A DNA stretch of 64,000 nucleotides from Burkholderia vietnamiensis LMG 10929. GTDB taxonomy: Bacteria > Pseudomonadota > Gammaproteobacteria > Burkholderiales > Burkholderiaceae. The notes beneath the pieces are model-generated. The model saw nothing but the letters and a program-made list of their open reading frames with translations. It searched no databases and was not told the origin of the DNA. This document shows, piece by piece, positions 54,915 to 64,000 of the stretch (positions are counted from its first letter, which is position 1; each line of letters opens with the position of its first letter). The DNA is taken from the NCBI RefSeq assembly GCF_000959445.1, contig NZ_CP009631.1, positions 2,480,001 through 2,544,000 of the forward strand. Direction: 5' to 3'. The translations under genes and the position numbers were made by a program.

Positions 54915-55952
54915 GTGTTCAGTTCCCTCTACCCGCTGGCCCGCGCATCCCTGTTCAAGATGGATGCGGAAGACGCTCATCACCTCACGCTGCGCGCGCT
55001 CGGCGCGGCTGGCCGCACGGGCCTCGCGTGCGCGCTGTCGGCCCGTGTGCCCGATGCGCCGCGCACCGTGATGGGGCTCACGTTCCGCAACCCGGTCGGC
55101 CTCGCGGCGGGCCTCGACAAGGACGGCGCGGCCATCGACGGCCTCGCCGCGCTCGGCTTCGGCTTCATCGAGGTCGGCACGGTCACGCCGCGGCCGCAGC
55201 CGGGCAATCCGCGCCCGCGCATGTTCCGGCTGCCGCAGGCCGACGCGCTGATCAATCGGATGGGCTTCAACAACCACGGCGTCGACCAGTTCGTGAAGAA
55301 CGTCCAGGCGGCCCGCTATCGCGGCGTGCTGGGCCTGAACATCGGCAAGAACGCCGACACGCCGATCGAGCGCGCGGCCGACGACTACCTGTACTGCCTC
55401 GAACGCGTGTATCCGTTCGCGAGCTACGTGACGATCAACATCTCGTCGCCGAACACGAAGAACCTGCGCCAGCTGCAAGGCGCCGGCGAGCTCGACGCGC
55501 TGCTCGCCGCGCTGAAGGACAAGCAGCAGCGGCTGGCCGACCTGCACGGCAAGCTGGTGCCGCTCGCGCTGAAGATCGCCCCCGATCTCGACGACGAGCA
55601 GGTCAAGGAAATCGCCGACACGCTGCTGCGCCACAAGATCGAAGCGGTCATCGCCACCAACACGACGCTGTCGCGCGCAGCCGTACAAGGGCTGCCGCAC
55701 GCGGACGAAGCCGGCGGGCTGTCGGGCCGGCCGGTCTTCGACGCCTCGAACGAAGTGATCCGCAAGCTGCACGCCGAACTCGGCAGCGCGGTGCCGATCA
55801 TCGGCGTCGGCGGCATCTTCTCCGGCGACGACGCCCGCACGAAGCTCGCCGCCGGCGCGTCGCTGGTCCAGCTGTATACCGGCTTCATCTATCGCGGCCC
55901 GGCGCTCGTCGCCGAATGCGTGAAGGCAATCGCCGCCGAGCGCGCCGCGTAA
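54915..55952 (+). CDS. pyrD: Dihydroorotate dehydrogenase (quinone), class 2
   Basis: A 345-residue membrane-associated FMN enzyme of pyrimidine synthesis. The N-terminal helix [20 protein letters not shown] docks to quinone. The FMN and substrate motifs are [30 protein letters not shown] and the catalytic Ser region [15 protein letters not shown], then [20 protein letters not shown] chose GTG at 54915: a TTG start 11 codons earlier would add nothing conserved. It closes the Nudix-aat-bpt cluster, 139 bp after bpt. Confidence 0.95.
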   Translation: MFSSLYPLARASLFKMDAEDAHHLTLRALGAAGRTGLACALSARVPDAPRTVMGLTFRNPVGLAAGLDKDGAAIDGLAALGFGFIEVGTVTPRPQPGNPRPRMFRLPQADALINRMGFNNHGVDQFVKNVQAARYRGVLGLNIGKNADTPIERAADDYLYCLERVYPFASYVTINISSPNTKNLRQLQGAGELDALLAALKDKQQRLADLHGKLVPLALKIAPDLDDEQVKEIADTLLRHKIEAVIATNTTLSRAAVQGLPHADEAGGLSGRPVFDASNEVIRKLHAELGSAVPIIGVGGIFSGDDARTKLAAGASLVQLYTGFIYRGPALVAECVKAIAAERAA

Positions 55953-55974
55953 TATAGCCATAATCAAACGATAT

Positions 55975-56003
55975 TTAGTAGCCGATTGCATTCTTGCTAT
56001 GAT
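55975..56003 (+). promoter_or_regulatory. Promoter candidate for the cystine-type binding protein
   Basis: TTAGTA (55975-55980), a 17-bp spacer and TATGAT (55998-56003), 48 bp before the ATG. The -10 is good and the -35 weak, so an activator may be needed. Confidence 0.45.
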
Positions 56004-56051
56004 CGGCGTCACTGTCCGAATCACGCCCGCTGGGGCAAGGAAGCTCACACG

Positions 56052-56846
56052 ATGAAAATTTCGCTGCTGAAGAAGCTGCTGGTCGCCGGCCTGGTCGGCA
56101 CGTCGTTCGCTGCTGCCACCGCGCACGCGGCCGACCTCCTCGACGAGGTCAAGCAACGCGGCACGCTGCGCGTCGGCCTCGAAGGCACGTTCCCCCCGTT
56201 CAACTCGAAGAGCCCGCAGGGCGAGCTCGTCGGCTTCGACGTCGACATCGCGAAGGCCGTCGCCGCGAAGCTCGGCGTGAAGGCCGAGTTCGTGACGACC
56301 GAATGGAGCGGGATCATCGCGGGCCTGCAGGCCGGCAAGTTCGACGTGATCGCCAACCAGGTCGGCATCACCGACAAGCGCAAGGAAACGCTCGACTTCT
56401 CGCCGGCATATACGTACTCGTCCGCGCAGCTGATCCAGCGCAAGGACGACACGCGCCAGTTCAAGTCGCTCGAGGATCTGAAGGGCAAGAAGCTCGGCGT
56501 CGCGCTCGGCACGAACTACATGGACATGGCGAAGTCGGTGCCCGGCATCGACGTGAAGACGTACCCGGGCGCGCCCGAGTATCTGCGCGACCTGGCGGCC
56601 GGCCGTCTCGACGCGGCGCTGAACGACCGTCTGATGCTCGCGTATCTGACGAAGAACTCGCAGCTGCCGCTGCGCCCGGGCGCGAACGTCGGCTCGGCGA
56701 ACCCGTCGGGCATCCCGTTCAAGAAGGGCAACCCGAAGTTCCAGAAGGCGATCGACGACGCGATGACGCAACTCGAAGCCGACGGCACGTTCACGAAGAT
56801 CTCGGACAAGTGGTTCGGCATCGACGTGACGAAACCCGTCAAGTAA
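56052..56846 (+). CDS. Amino-acid (cystine-type) ABC transporter binding protein
   Basis: A 264-residue periplasmic receptor. The signal peptide MKISLLKKLLVAGLVGTSFA ends at AHA. The mature chain begins DLLDEVKQRGTLRVGLEGTF and contains FDVIANQVGITDKRKETLDF, close to the TcyJ/FliY cystine-binding proteins. The ligand is therefore probably cystine, but another polar amino acid is possible. The permease gene lies 122 bp downstream beyond a terminator-like hairpin. Confidence 0.9.
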   Translation: MKISLLKKLLVAGLVGTSFAAATAHAADLLDEVKQRGTLRVGLEGTFPPFNSKSPQGELVGFDVDIAKAVAAKLGVKAEFVTTEWSGIIAGLQAGKFDVIANQVGITDKRKETLDFSPAYTYSSAQLIQRKDDTRQFKSLEDLKGKKLGVALGTNYMDMAKSVPGIDVKTYPGAPEYLRDLAAGRLDAALNDRLMLAYLTKNSQLPLRPGANVGSANPSGIPFKKGNPKFQKAIDDAMTQLEADGTFTKISDKWFGIDVTKPVK

Positions 56847-56883
56847 GCACGCCTCTGTTTCCCGCCTGACGGCGGGCTGGAAT

Positions 56884-56920
56884 GGGCGGCATCCGAAACG
56901 ATGCCGCCCTTTGTTTTATT
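56884..56920 (+). terminator. Intrinsic terminator between binding protein and permease
   Basis: GGGCGGCAT (56884-56892) and ATGCCGCCC (56901-56909) pair perfectly, followed by TTTGTTTTATT. It should stop most transcripts after the binding-protein gene, giving less permease. Confidence 0.85.
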
Positions 56921-56968
56921 CGTCCGGTTTATGATTGCGCTTTCGCGCACGCACTCGATTCGCCATCC

Positions 56969-57661
56969 ATGTCGACAACGTCCCTGCTCGTCCAATCGCT
57001 GCCGGTGCTCGCCCAGGGCGCCGTGCTGACCGTCAAGTTCGCCGTGCTGTCGATGGTGTTCGGCCTGCTCGGCGCGGTCGTGCTCGCGATGATGGGCATC
57101 CGGCAAAGCGAAGCGCTCGAAGGCTTCGAACGGATCTGGGTCAACGCGCTCGCATGGCTCGCTCGCGGCTACGTGAGCCTGATGCGCGGCACGCCGCTGC
57201 TCGTGCAGATCTTCGTCATCTATTACGGGCTGCCGAGCCTCGGCATCTCGCTCGATCCGACGCCGGCCGGCGTCATCGCGCTGTCGGCGAACGTCGCGGC
57301 GTACATGTCGGAAAGCATGCGCGGCGCCATCAACGGGATCGCGCGCGGCCAGTGGCTGGCCGCCTACAGCCTCGGGCTGTCGTGGTCGCAGACGCTGCGC
57401 TACGTGATCGGTCCGCAGGCGCTGCGCATCGCGGTGCCGAGCCTGTCGAACAGCCTGATCAGCCTGATCAAGGACACGTCGCTCGTGTCGGTGATCACCG
57501 TCACCGAACTCCTGCGCAGCGCGCAGGAAGTGATCGCGGCGACCTATCAGCCGCTGCCGTTGTATCTGGCCGCCGCGGCCGTGTACTGGGTGCTGTGCCA
57601 GATCCTCGAATGGGTCCAGCGCTGGTACGAGAAGCGCCTGTCGCTGCCCGGCCGACACTGA
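56969..57661 (+). CDS. Amino-acid (cystine-type) ABC transporter permease
   Basis: A 230-residue HisMQ-family permease, TcyL/YecS-like. It has five helices and RGTPLLVQIFVIYYGLPSLG near residue 70. The docking loop is GQWLAAYSLGLSWSQTLRYV, followed by GPQALRIAVPSLSNSLISLI. It is partnered with the 56052 binding protein. The ATPase gene (tcyN type) is not next to it: the following gene is on the other strand. It probably forms a homodimer. Confidence 0.92.
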   Translation: MSTTSLLVQSLPVLAQGAVLTVKFAVLSMVFGLLGAVVLAMMGIRQSEALEGFERIWVNALAWLARGYVSLMRGTPLLVQIFVIYYGLPSLGISLDPTPAGVIALSANVAAYMSESMRGAINGIARGQWLAAYSLGLSWSQTLRYVIGPQALRIAVPSLSNSLISLIKDTSLVSVITVTELLRSAQEVIAATYQPLPLYLAAAAVYWVLCQILEWVQRWYEKRLSLPGRH

Positions 57662-57707
57662 ACGCCGCGCTGCGCTTCGCGGCCGGCGCGGCCAGCCTGC
57701 TCTCTCC

Positions 57708-58694
57708 CTACTCGCCCGAATAGCGCACGCCGAGCGCCGCGCGTGCCGCATCGGTCATCGCGATCATCTGCCGCGAATGGTCGTGCGTCACGATCGGGCT
57801 CTCGAGCGCGCCCGCGCGCAGCAATTCGCAGAAATGCGCGGTTTCGTAATTGAGGCCGCCGCCTTCGACCGGCGCATCGAGTTCGACGGTGCGGCCGTCC
57901 GCGTAGCGGATCGTCGCGCGCGCCGGGTTCCACCACTTCTCGTGAATCGTCACGTGGCCGCCGGCCGCCGCCAGCAACGCGTCGCCGCGCCCCATCACGT
58001 CCAGCCCGCAAAAGAGCTGCGCGATGCCGCCGTTCGCGTGGCGGCTGTTCAGGCTCGCGAATACGTCGACACCGGTCGCACCGACGCGGCCGAGCGTCTG
58101 CACGTCGTGCACCGCGCCGAGCCAGTCGACCGCCAGAAACGCTTCGTAGATGCCGATGTCCAGCAGCGCGCCGCCGGCGCAGTCGAGCCGGTAGACGGAA
58201 TGCTCGGCCGGCACCGTCGATGACGCGCAGCCCGCGCGCACGAGCCGGATCTCGCCGATCGGGTCGTCATCGAGATGCGCGCGCAATCGTCGGTACAACG
58301 GAAAGAACGGCGGCTTCATCGCCTCCATGAAAAGCCGCCCCGCCACGCGTGCCGCGTCGAGCACGGCATCGAGCTGCGCTGCGTTCAGCGTCGCGGGTTT
58401 TTCGCACAGCACGGCCTTGCCGGCCGCGAGCGCGGCCTGCGCGTACTGCGCATGGCTGTCGTGGAGTGTCGCGATGTAGACGGCGTCGATATCGCTTGCC
58501 AGCAGTGCATCGAGGCTCGCGGCCGGCGTGCCGCCGCAGCTGTTGCAGAACGCGATGGCGGCGTCGGCGCGGCGCGCCCACACACCGCTGAGTACGGCGC
58601 CGGGCACGTGCGAGAGGCTTTGCGCGAAACGGTGGGCGATGCTGCCTGCGCCGACGATGCCGAAGCGCACCGGGCGGTCGTTCAAGTCGTTCAT
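57708..58694 (-). CDS. Gfo/Idh/MocA family oxidoreductase
   Basis: A 328-residue NAD(P)-dependent dehydrogenase. The Rossmann fold starts at RFGIVGAGSIAHRFAQSLSH. The EKP motif is AVLCEKPATLNAAQLDAVLD near residue 93, and the C-terminal substrate domain has LDCAGGALLDIGIYEA with the catalytic Asp and preceding Lys/His region. Substrates in this family are sugars, inositols or their derivatives. It is 97 bp downstream of the GntR gene on the same strand and may be its target. Confidence 0.92.
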   Translation of the reverse strand: MNDLNDRPVRFGIVGAGSIAHRFAQSLSHVPGAVLSGVWARRADAAIAFCNSCGGTPAASLDALLASDIDAVYIATLHDSHAQYAQAALAAGKAVLCEKPATLNAAQLDAVLDAARVAGRLFMEAMKPPFFPLYRRLRAHLDDDPIGEIRLVRAGCASSTVPAEHSVYRLDCAGGALLDIGIYEAFLAVDWLGAVHDVQTLGRVGATGVDVFASLNSRHANGGIAQLFCGLDVMGRGDALLAAAGGHVTIHEKWWNPARATIRYADGRTVELDAPVEGGGLNYETAHFCELLRAGALESPIVTHDHSRQMIAMTDAARAALGVRYSGE

Positions 58695-58791
58695 CGGATC
58701 TTCCGTGGCGGTCGTATGACGGTGGCCGGCGCACAGCCGGCCGGCCGTCATGATACGCGCACCGGCTCGCCGATGAACGACCCGTGCAGCG

Positions 58792-59508
58792 TCACGCCCG
58801 CACCGGCACGTCGACGGAGAAGTCGCGCGAGATCTCGTCGGCGCTGAAGTCGATCAGCGCGAGCGAGGCGGCCTCGGCCTCGCGCGGATCGCGTCGTTCG
58901 ATCGCGTCGACGACGCGCGCATGGGCCTTCACCGCGATGTCGTGCGCACCTTCCTTCTGCACGACGCGCGGATTCACGAGCCGCACCGCGCCTCGCACGA
59001 TCGCCGCCATCTGCTGGAAGAACTGGTTGCCGCTCGCCTGGACGATGCGCGTATGCAGCAGCTCGTCCGCGGTGTCGTAGTTCGGGTCGCCCGGCTGCAG
59101 CACCTTGACCGCCTCGAATGCCTCGCGAATCCCGGCGATGTCGACCGCCGTCGCGCGCACGGCCGCCTGGGCGGTGGCGCGCGGCTCGATCAGCATGCGG
59201 AATTCGATCACGTCGCGCATGAACTGCGGGTCGGGCTTCGCACGAAACCGCCAGCTCACGACGTCTTCATCGATCATCCGCCAATCGCGCATCGGCCGAA
59301 CCCGCGTGCCGACTTTGGGACGCACGTCGAGCATGTCGCGCGCCAGCAACATCGACAATGCTTCGCGCATGACCGTGCGGCTGACGTCGAACTCTTTCGA
59401 CAACACATCCTGCGGCGGCAAAATGCCGCCGTACTTGTCCTCAACGATACCCGCGACAAGTCCATCCATCACTTTAGCGACCAGTGACCGGTCTTTGCCC
59501 TGCTCCAT
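58792..59508 (-). CDS. GntR/FadR-family transcriptional regulator (FCD domain)
   Basis: A 238-residue repressor or activator. The N-terminal winged helix has YGGILPPQDVLSKEFDVSRT, where DVSRTVMREALSMLL is the recognition helix region. The C-terminal FCD domain has MRDVIEFRMLIEPRATAQAA and LLHTRIVQASGNQFFQQMAA with the metal-binding Asp/His. FCD regulators usually control sugar-acid or amino-acid pathways. It probably regulates the Gfo/Idh gene and itself. Its promoter lies in the AT-rich gap above. Confidence 0.93.
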   Translation of the reverse strand: MEQGKDRSLVAKVMDGLVAGIVEDKYGGILPPQDVLSKEFDVSRTVMREALSMLLARDMLDVRPKVGTRVRPMRDWRMIDEDVVSWRFRAKPDPQFMRDVIEFRMLIEPRATAQAAVRATAVDIAGIREAFEAVKVLQPGDPNYDTADELLHTRIVQASGNQFFQQMAAIVRGAVRLVNPRVVQKEGAHDIAVKAHARVVDAIERRDPREAEAASLALIDFSADEISRDFSVDVPVRA

Positions 59509-59675
59509 GACACCTCCCCGTGCGTCTATTTGCGAATAACTGCTCCGCAGTTCCGCCGGCCCTGGTTACGACTGTTCTTATGATCTATAAGTTGATGAGT
59601 TCGGAGATATTTCGCTATCTGGTAAACACCTGACAGGGTTATCCCTCTTTTATATGGAGTGATTTATAAGGCCTC

Positions 59676-59711
59676 AAAAAAAGCCCGGGAAGCGCTCTGC
59701 GCTTGCCGGGC
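59676..59711 (-). terminator. Intrinsic terminator of rpiA
   Basis: On the minus strand a 13-bp stem with one mismatch (59683-59695 with 59699-59711) is followed by TTTTTTT. It lies 80 bp after the rpiA stop and separates it from the GntR gene. Confidence 0.9.
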
Positions 59712-59790
59712 GGGCCATTGAACAATATTTAAACATGCAGTCCGTTACGACTCGTGACGCAACTACGGACTGCTTCTCATTCAGAAAAGA

Positions 59791-60483
59791 TTAAGCGGGA
59801 TAAATAATCGTTTCAACGCCGTTTTCCGTGCCGAGCAGGCACAGGTTCGCGCCGCGCTCGGCAAACAGGCCGACCGTCACGACGCCCGGCCACGCGTTCA
59901 CCTTCGCCTCGAATGCGCGCGGCTCCGCGATCTGCAGCCCTTTGACGTCGATGATCTCGTTGCCGTTGTCGGTGATGTACGGCGCGCCGTCCTTCGTCAC
60001 GCGCAGCACCGGCACCCCGCCGAGCGCGGCGACGCGCCGGCCGATCGCCGTGCGCGCCATCGGCACGACTTCGATCGGCAGCGGGAAGGCGCCGAGCACC
60101 GGCACGCGCTTGCTGCCGTCGGCGATGCAGACGAACGTATCGGCCACCGACGCGACGATCTTCTCGCGCGTCAGCGCACCGCCGCCGCCCTTGATCATCG
60201 CGCCGCTCGCGTCGATCTCGTCGGCGCCGTCGACGTACACCTGCAGCGCGTCGATCTCGTTCAGATCGAACACCTTGATGCCGTGCGATTTGAGCCGCTC
60301 GGTCGTCGCGACGGAGCTCGATACGGCGCCGCGATAGCGCGACTTGACGGCCGCGAGCGCATCGATGAAGCAGTTGGCGGTCGAGCCGGTGCCGACGCCG
60401 ATCACCGCGCCTTCGGGCACGTTCTGGATCACATAATCGGCGGCCGCCTGGCCGACCAGGCGTTTGAGTTCGTCTTGAGTCAT
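59791..60483 (-). CDS. rpiA: Ribose-5-phosphate isomerase A
   Basis: A 230-residue cytoplasmic enzyme interconverting ribose 5-phosphate and ribulose 5-phosphate. Signatures: [19 protein letters not shown] near residue 25, the catalytic region [20 protein letters not shown] and [13 protein letters not shown] with the active-site Lys. ATG at 60483 follows a GGTGG-containing stretch. Its coding sequence is overlapped in another frame by the run-on frame of the frameshifted amidase upstream. Confidence 0.96.
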   Translation of the reverse strand: MTQDELKRLVGQAAADYVIQNVPEGAVIGVGTGSTANCFIDALAAVKSRYRGAVSSSVATTERLKSHGIKVFDLNEIDALQVYVDGADEIDASGAMIKGGGGALTREKIVASVADTFVCIADGSKRVPVLGAFPLPIEVVPMARTAIGRRVAALGGVPVLRVTKDGAPYITDNGNEIIDVKGLQIAEPRAFEAKVNAWPGVVTVGLFAERGANLCLLGTENGVETIIYPA

Positions 60484-60572
60484 GGTGGAAATGCTGCGGG
60501 ATGGCGAAAAGGCGCCAGTTTACCGGACTCGGACCACGGCCCACGCTTTTTCGGCGCGGGAGGTGCCGGCGA

Positions 60573-61516
60573 TCAAGGTGCGCCGGGTGCCGTCGCGTCG
60601 CCGCCAGCCGCGTGCCGGGGAAATACTTGTCGAGCAGCGCCTGCGCGATCGCGTCGGTGCCCGCATCCGGATTGCCGTCGTAGTCGGACGGCCGGAAGTG
60701 CATCTGAAACGCCGCGAACACGCGCCGCGAGCGCTCATCGAGCACGCCATCGGTCGGGACGTCGTAACCGTAGCGCGCGAGCTTCAACTGCAGCTCGCGC
60801 ACGTCGACGAGCGCATGCGGATCGCGCGTACCGAGCCGCGCGGCGACGGTCGCATCGTCGGGCCACGCGCCGACGCCGGCCTGCGCGAGCGCATGCCACG
60901 GAAAGAGCGGGCCCGGATCGATCTTGCGCTGCGGCGCGATGTCGCTGTGGCCGACCACGCGCGTCGGCGGGATGCCGTAGCGCGCGACGATGTCCTTCGA
61001 GAGCCGGATCAGCGCATCGACCTGCTCCGGCGTGTACGGTTGCCAGCTGCGGTGCTGCGGATCGAGCGGCCCGCGGTTCACGTTCTCGATGCCGATCGAC
61101 ACCGCATTGAGCTCGGTCGTGCCCTGCCATGCGCTGACGCCCGCATGCCACGCGCGTTTCGATTCCGGAACGAGCTGGTACACGACGGGCTCACCGCGTT
61201 CGATGCGCGGTTGCGGCGGCACCACATAGTGCACGCTGACCGAGTCGCCCGTCAGCGTGCGCAACGCTCGCACTTCGTCGCTTTCGGTGTAATGCATCAC
61301 GAGGAAGCGGATGCGCGAATCGGCGCCGCGCGCGTGCAGGCTCGTGTCCGCGTAGTAGCTGCCGCGCTCGACCAACGAAGGCGACGCGCAGCCGGCCAGC
61401 ATGCCGGCGATCGCGCACGACGCACCGATGCGCAACAGGAACCTGGTTCGCAGTGCGTCGAGCACGCGCCGCGCGCGATCGCGGCACGCGTGGTTCGGGT
61501 GAAGCGGCTTGCCCAT
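60573..61516 (-). CDS. AmiD-like N-acetylmuramoyl-L-alanine amidase lipoprotein, frameshifted at its 3' end
   Basis: An Amidase_2 lipoprotein: the signal peptide ends in LAGC (lipobox), giving an outer-membrane or periplasmic enzyme that splits the muramoyl-alanine bond in peptidoglycan. Active-site pieces are FLVMHYTESD (first zinc His), SIGIENVNRG and VVGHSDIAPQRKIDPGP (second His, Lys, Asp). A C-terminal peptidoglycan-binding-like segment (DVRELQLKLARYGYDVPTDG) follows. After DKYFPGTRLAAT the frame misses its stop because of a tandem CGACG duplication and runs on to 59813 through rpiA (567 residues as written). Removing one CGACG would give TAPGAP and the TGA at 60573. Confidence 0.8.
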
Positions 61517-61533
61517 ACGCAACGCCGGGCGCG

Positions 61534-62277
61534 TCAGCCCTTCACGCGCCGCTGCCGTACCGCTTCGTACAGGCATACGCCGCTCGCGACCGACACGTTC
61601 AGGCTTTCGACGCTGCCGGCCATCGGGATGCTCATCACGTCGTCGCACGTGTCGCGCGTGAGCCGGCGCATGCCTTCGCCTTCCGCGCCCATCACGATCG
61701 CCACGGGGCCGTCGAGCTTCGTGTCGTACAGCGTGCCCGACGCTTCGTCGGCGGTGCCGATGATCCACACGCCCGCGTCCTTCAGCTCGCGCAGCGCGCG
61801 GGCGAGGTTGGTGACGGTGATGTACGGCACGGTGTCGGCCGCGCCGCTCGCGACCTTCGCGGCCGTCGCGTTCAGGCCGACGGCGCGGTCACGCGGCGCG
61901 ATCACCGCATGGGCGCCCGCCGCGTCGGCGACGCGCAGGCACGCGCCGAGGTTGTGCGGATCGGTGACGCCGTCGAGCACCAGCAGCAGCGCCGGGCCCT
62001 GGATGCCGTCGAGCAGCTCGGACAGGTTCTGCGCGAGCGGAACGTCCTCGACGCGCGCGACGACGCCTTGATGGCGCTCGGTATGCGCGAGCCCCCACAG
62101 ACGCGTTTCGTCGGCCGCGATCAGCCGCACGCCCGCTTCCTTCGCGGCGTGCAGGAACTCCTGCATGCGGCGATCGCGGCGCGTCTGGTCGTACAACACC
62201 TCCGCAACCGTCGACGCATCGTGCCGCATACGTGCGGTCACCGCATGGAAACCGTAAAGAACCTTCAGACGTGACAT
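61534..62277 (-). CDS. rlmB: 23S rRNA (guanosine-2251-2'-O)-methyltransferase
   Basis: A 247-residue SpoU/TrmH-fold (SPOUT) methyltransferase. Motif 1 is [20 protein letters not shown], motif 2 [12 protein letters not shown] and motif 3 [19 protein letters not shown], with the knotted SAM site. The N-terminal 80 residues form the substrate-binding domain. It is 149 bp after rnr on the same strand, a common rnr-rlmB arrangement in proteobacteria. Confidence 0.96.
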   Translation of the reverse strand: MSRLKVLYGFHAVTARMRHDASTVAEVLYDQTRRDRRMQEFLHAAKEAGVRLIAADETRLWGLAHTERHQGVVARVEDVPLAQNLSELLDGIQGPALLLVLDGVTDPHNLGACLRVADAAGAHAVIAPRDRAVGLNATAAKVASGAADTVPYITVTNLARALRELKDAGVWIIGTADEASGTLYDTKLDGPVAIVMGAEGEGMRRLTRDTCDDVMSIPMAGSVESLNVSVASGVCLYEAVRQRRVKG

Positions 62278-62426
62278 GACTGGAACAACCTTCGATCAAA
62301 CGTGCGGCCGCGCAACGCGCGCGGCCGCGACCATGGAAAAGGAAAGCGCCGCGTGGCCGGCCGGCGGCCGGTGCAACGCGGCGTCTGTCGATACGGCGAG
62401 GGCGGCGCCGGCGCCGCCCCGTACGC

Positions 62427-64000
62427 TCAATACTTCTTGCGCGGGTGCGCCTTCTTGGCGGGCGTCTTCGCCGCCGCACCGCCCTTCTTCTTCGCGGCGC
62501 GCGCGGCACGTGCCTCCTTCACCGCGGCAGTCGGCGCGCTCGCCGCCTGCTTGCGGCGCGGCGCGGCTTCGTCCGCGGCCGGCAGCATGCGCAAGCGCGG
62601 GCCGCCGCGATCGCTGCCGTTGGCATTGGCGTTGCCATTGCCGCCCGCAGCGGGCGCCTGCGGCGCCGGACGCGGCGCCTTCACCGGCGTGTCGCGCACG
62701 AGGCGGAAGTCGATCTTGCGCGCGTCGAGATCGACGCGGCTCACCTGCACGCGCACGCGATCCGACAAGCGATAGCGGATGCCCGTGCGCTCGCCGCGCA
62801 GTTCGTTCTTGATCTCGTCGTACTGGAAATAGTCCGAGCCGAGCTCCGTGACGTGCACGAGCCCTTCGATGAACAGCGTGTCGAGCTGCACGAAGATGCC
62901 GAACGACGTGACGCCGTTCACCATCCCGCCGTACTCCTCGCCGAGCTTGTCGCGCATGAAGTAGCACTTGAGCCACGCTTCGACGTCGCGCGACGCTTCG
63001 TCGGCGCGCCGCTCGTTCGCCGAGCAGTGCAGACCGAGCTCTTCCCAGATCGCCGTGTTCGGACGCGAGCGGCCGCGCGTTTCGTCGTCGGCCTGCTGCA
63101 TCGCGCGCGCGCGGGGCGACAAAGCGGTGTTCAGCTCGAAGCCTTCCGGCGCCTTCGGCGTGTACTTCTTGCCCGACAGGATCGCGTAGATCGCGCGGTG
63201 CGTGAGCAGATCGGGATAGCGGCGAATCGGGCTCGTGAAGTGCGCGTACGCCTCGTAGGCGAGACCGAAGTGGCCGATGTTGTCCGGGCTGTACACGGCC
63301 TGCTGCATCGAGCGCAGCAGCATCGGCTGCAGCATCTGCGCGTCGGGCCGGTCGCGGATCTGCGCCATCAGCGCCGCATAGTCGCTCGCGTGCGGCTTCT
63401 CGCCGCCGCCGAGCGTCAGGCCCATGCCGCGCAGGAACGCGCGCAGGTTCTCGAGCTTCTCGGGCGTCGGGCCCGCATGGACGCGGTACAGGCCCGCATG
63501 CTTGTTGCGCTTCAGGAAATCGGCCGCGCAGACGTTCGCGGCCAGCATGCATTCCTCGATCAGTTTGTGCGCGTCGTTGCGCTGGCGCGGCACGATCTGC
63601 TCGATCTTGCCCTGCGAATTGCAGACGATGTACGTCTCGGTCGTGTCGAAGTCGATCGCGCCGCGCTTCTGACGCGCGGCGAACAGCGCCTTGTACACGC
63701 CGTACAGATCCTGCAGGTGCGGCAGGAGATCCGCGCGGCGCGCGGCTTCCGGCCCCTTCGTGTTCGACAGCACGGCAGCGACTTCGGTGTACGTGAGCCG
63801 CGCGGCCGAGTGGATGACGGCCGGATAGAACTGGTACGCCTTGATCTCGCCGCGCGCGGTGATCACCATGTCGCACGCGAGCACGCAGCGGTCGACCTGC
63901 GGATTCAGCGAGCACAGGCCGTTCGACAGCTTCTCCGGCAGCATCGGAATCACGCGGCGCGGGAAGTACACCGACGTGCTGCGCTCCAGCGCGTCGGCGT
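62427..64000 (-). CDS. rnr: Ribonuclease R, C-terminal part
   Basis: The 5' end lies beyond the window; 523 residues remain. This is the RNB catalytic domain and S1 domain of RNase R, a 3'-5' exoribonuclease that degrades structured RNA. Visible RNB pieces are VYFPRRVIPMLPEKLSNGLC and YAHFTSPIRRYPDLLTHRAI with the conserved Tyr/Arg. The S1 domain starts near GMVNGVTSFGIFVQLDTLF. The end is a long Lys/Ala-rich tail of about 90 residues (AKKKGGAAAKTPAKKAHPRK), as in other RNase R proteins, which helps unwind RNA. Confidence 0.96.
   Translation of the reverse strand, partial: ADALERSTSVYFPRRVIPMLPEKLSNGLCSLNPQVDRCVLACDMVITARGEIKAYQFYPAVIHSAARLTYTEVAAVLSNTKGPEAARRADLLPHLQDLYGVYKALFAARQKRGAIDFDTTETYIVCNSQGKIEQIVPRQRNDAHKLIEECMLAANVCAADFLKRNKHAGLYRVHAGPTPEKLENLRAFLRGMGLTLGGGEKPHASDYAALMAQIRDRPDAQMLQPMLLRSMQQAVYSPDNIGHFGLAYEAYAHFTSPIRRYPDLLTHRAIYAILSGKKYTPKAPEGFELNTALSPRARAMQQADDETRGRSRPNTAIWEELGLHCSANERRADEASRDVEAWLKCYFMRDKLGEEYGGMVNGVTSFGIFVQLDTLFIEGLVHVTELGSDYFQYDEIKNELRGERTGIRYRLSDRVRVQVSRVDLDARKIDFRLVRDTPVKAPRPAPQAPAAGGNGNANANGSDRGGPRLRMLPAADEAAPRRKQAASAPTAAVKEARAARAAKKKGGAAAKTPAKKAHPRKKY

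Noticed and set aside
59621..59630. GntR operator GGTAAACACC
   Set aside because: Only a loose match to the FCD-type TGGT-N3-ACCA pattern; too short to claim.
59813..61516. A natural amidase-long-tail fusion of 567 residues
   Set aside because: The tail is simply rpiA read in the wrong frame, with Arg-rich nonsense. The CGTCG duplication explains the missing stop more simply.

Overview
The window is GC-rich (roughly two-thirds GC by eye), gene-dense chromosomal DNA. Its protein content (CysB-type sulfur regulation, a prkA-yeaH-spoVR operon, aat-bpt, mnmH, an SMR pump, many GC3-rich operons) points to a beta-proteobacterium, most likely Burkholderia (cepacia-complex type), probably the main chromosome. 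The genus is inferred from protein recognition, not from a search. I see no integrase, transposase, phage module or CRISPR array. The only region whose base use looks foreign is about 42.4-43.7 kb.

Layout. 0-7 kb: end of an M23 peptidase, a polar amino-acid ABC operon without ATPase, a rhomboid protease fused to a beta-propeller, and the alpha-ketoglutarate permease kgtP. 7-12.3 kb: prkA-yeaH-spoVR, a stress/starvation kinase operon. 12.8-14.6 kb: a chemoreceptor with a CheR tether. 14.8-20.7 kb: ribose operon rbsB-rbsA-rbsC-rbsR-rbsK with a palindromic LacI-type operator. 21.1-26.2 kb: sulfate operon sbp-cysT-cysW-cysA-cysB. 26.4-28.2 kb: lexA with two SOS boxes, a small downstream gene and a DUF2939 protein. 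28.3-31.4 kb: a universal stress protein and a NodI/NodJ-type ABC-2 exporter. 31.6-34.2 kb: mnmH (tRNA 2-selenouridine synthase) coupled to an ArsP-type permease, then a decayed LysR regulator. 34.3-43.7 kb: scattered accessory genes (aldo-keto reductase, PLD nuclease, diguanylate cyclase, VOC protein, a DUF695-RraB fusion, an orphan PAS histidine kinase, an LprI-like lipoprotein). 44.0-45.3 kb: tRNA-His and dusA. 46.0-49.2 kb: ssuD-ssuC-ssuB plus a molbindin. 49.5-52.4 kb: a membrane protein, a UPF0303-SMR-hydratase operon and initiator tRNA-Met. 52.6-56 kb: Nudix, aat, bpt, pyrD. 56-57.7 kb: cystine-type binding protein and permease. 57.7-64 kb: Gfo/Idh oxidoreductase, GntR regulator, rpiA, a frameshifted AmiD-like amidase, rlmB and the C-terminal part of RNase R.

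Shared themes. Sulfur assimilation appears three times (cys, ssu, tcy-like), and pentose metabolism twice (rbs, rpiA). Six gene pairs use four-base ATGA stop/start overlaps. All four junctions between a periplasmic binding-protein gene and its membrane or ATPase genes carry an inverted repeat, which suggests a common way of over-producing the binding protein. The observations I rate most worth testing are a compact candidate small RNA or leader with an anti-Shine-Dalgarno sequence (5434-5533), the mnmH-permease coupling, the rhomboid/beta-propeller fusion, the lexA-linked small SOS protein, and a five-base tandem duplication that destroys the stop of the amidase gene.
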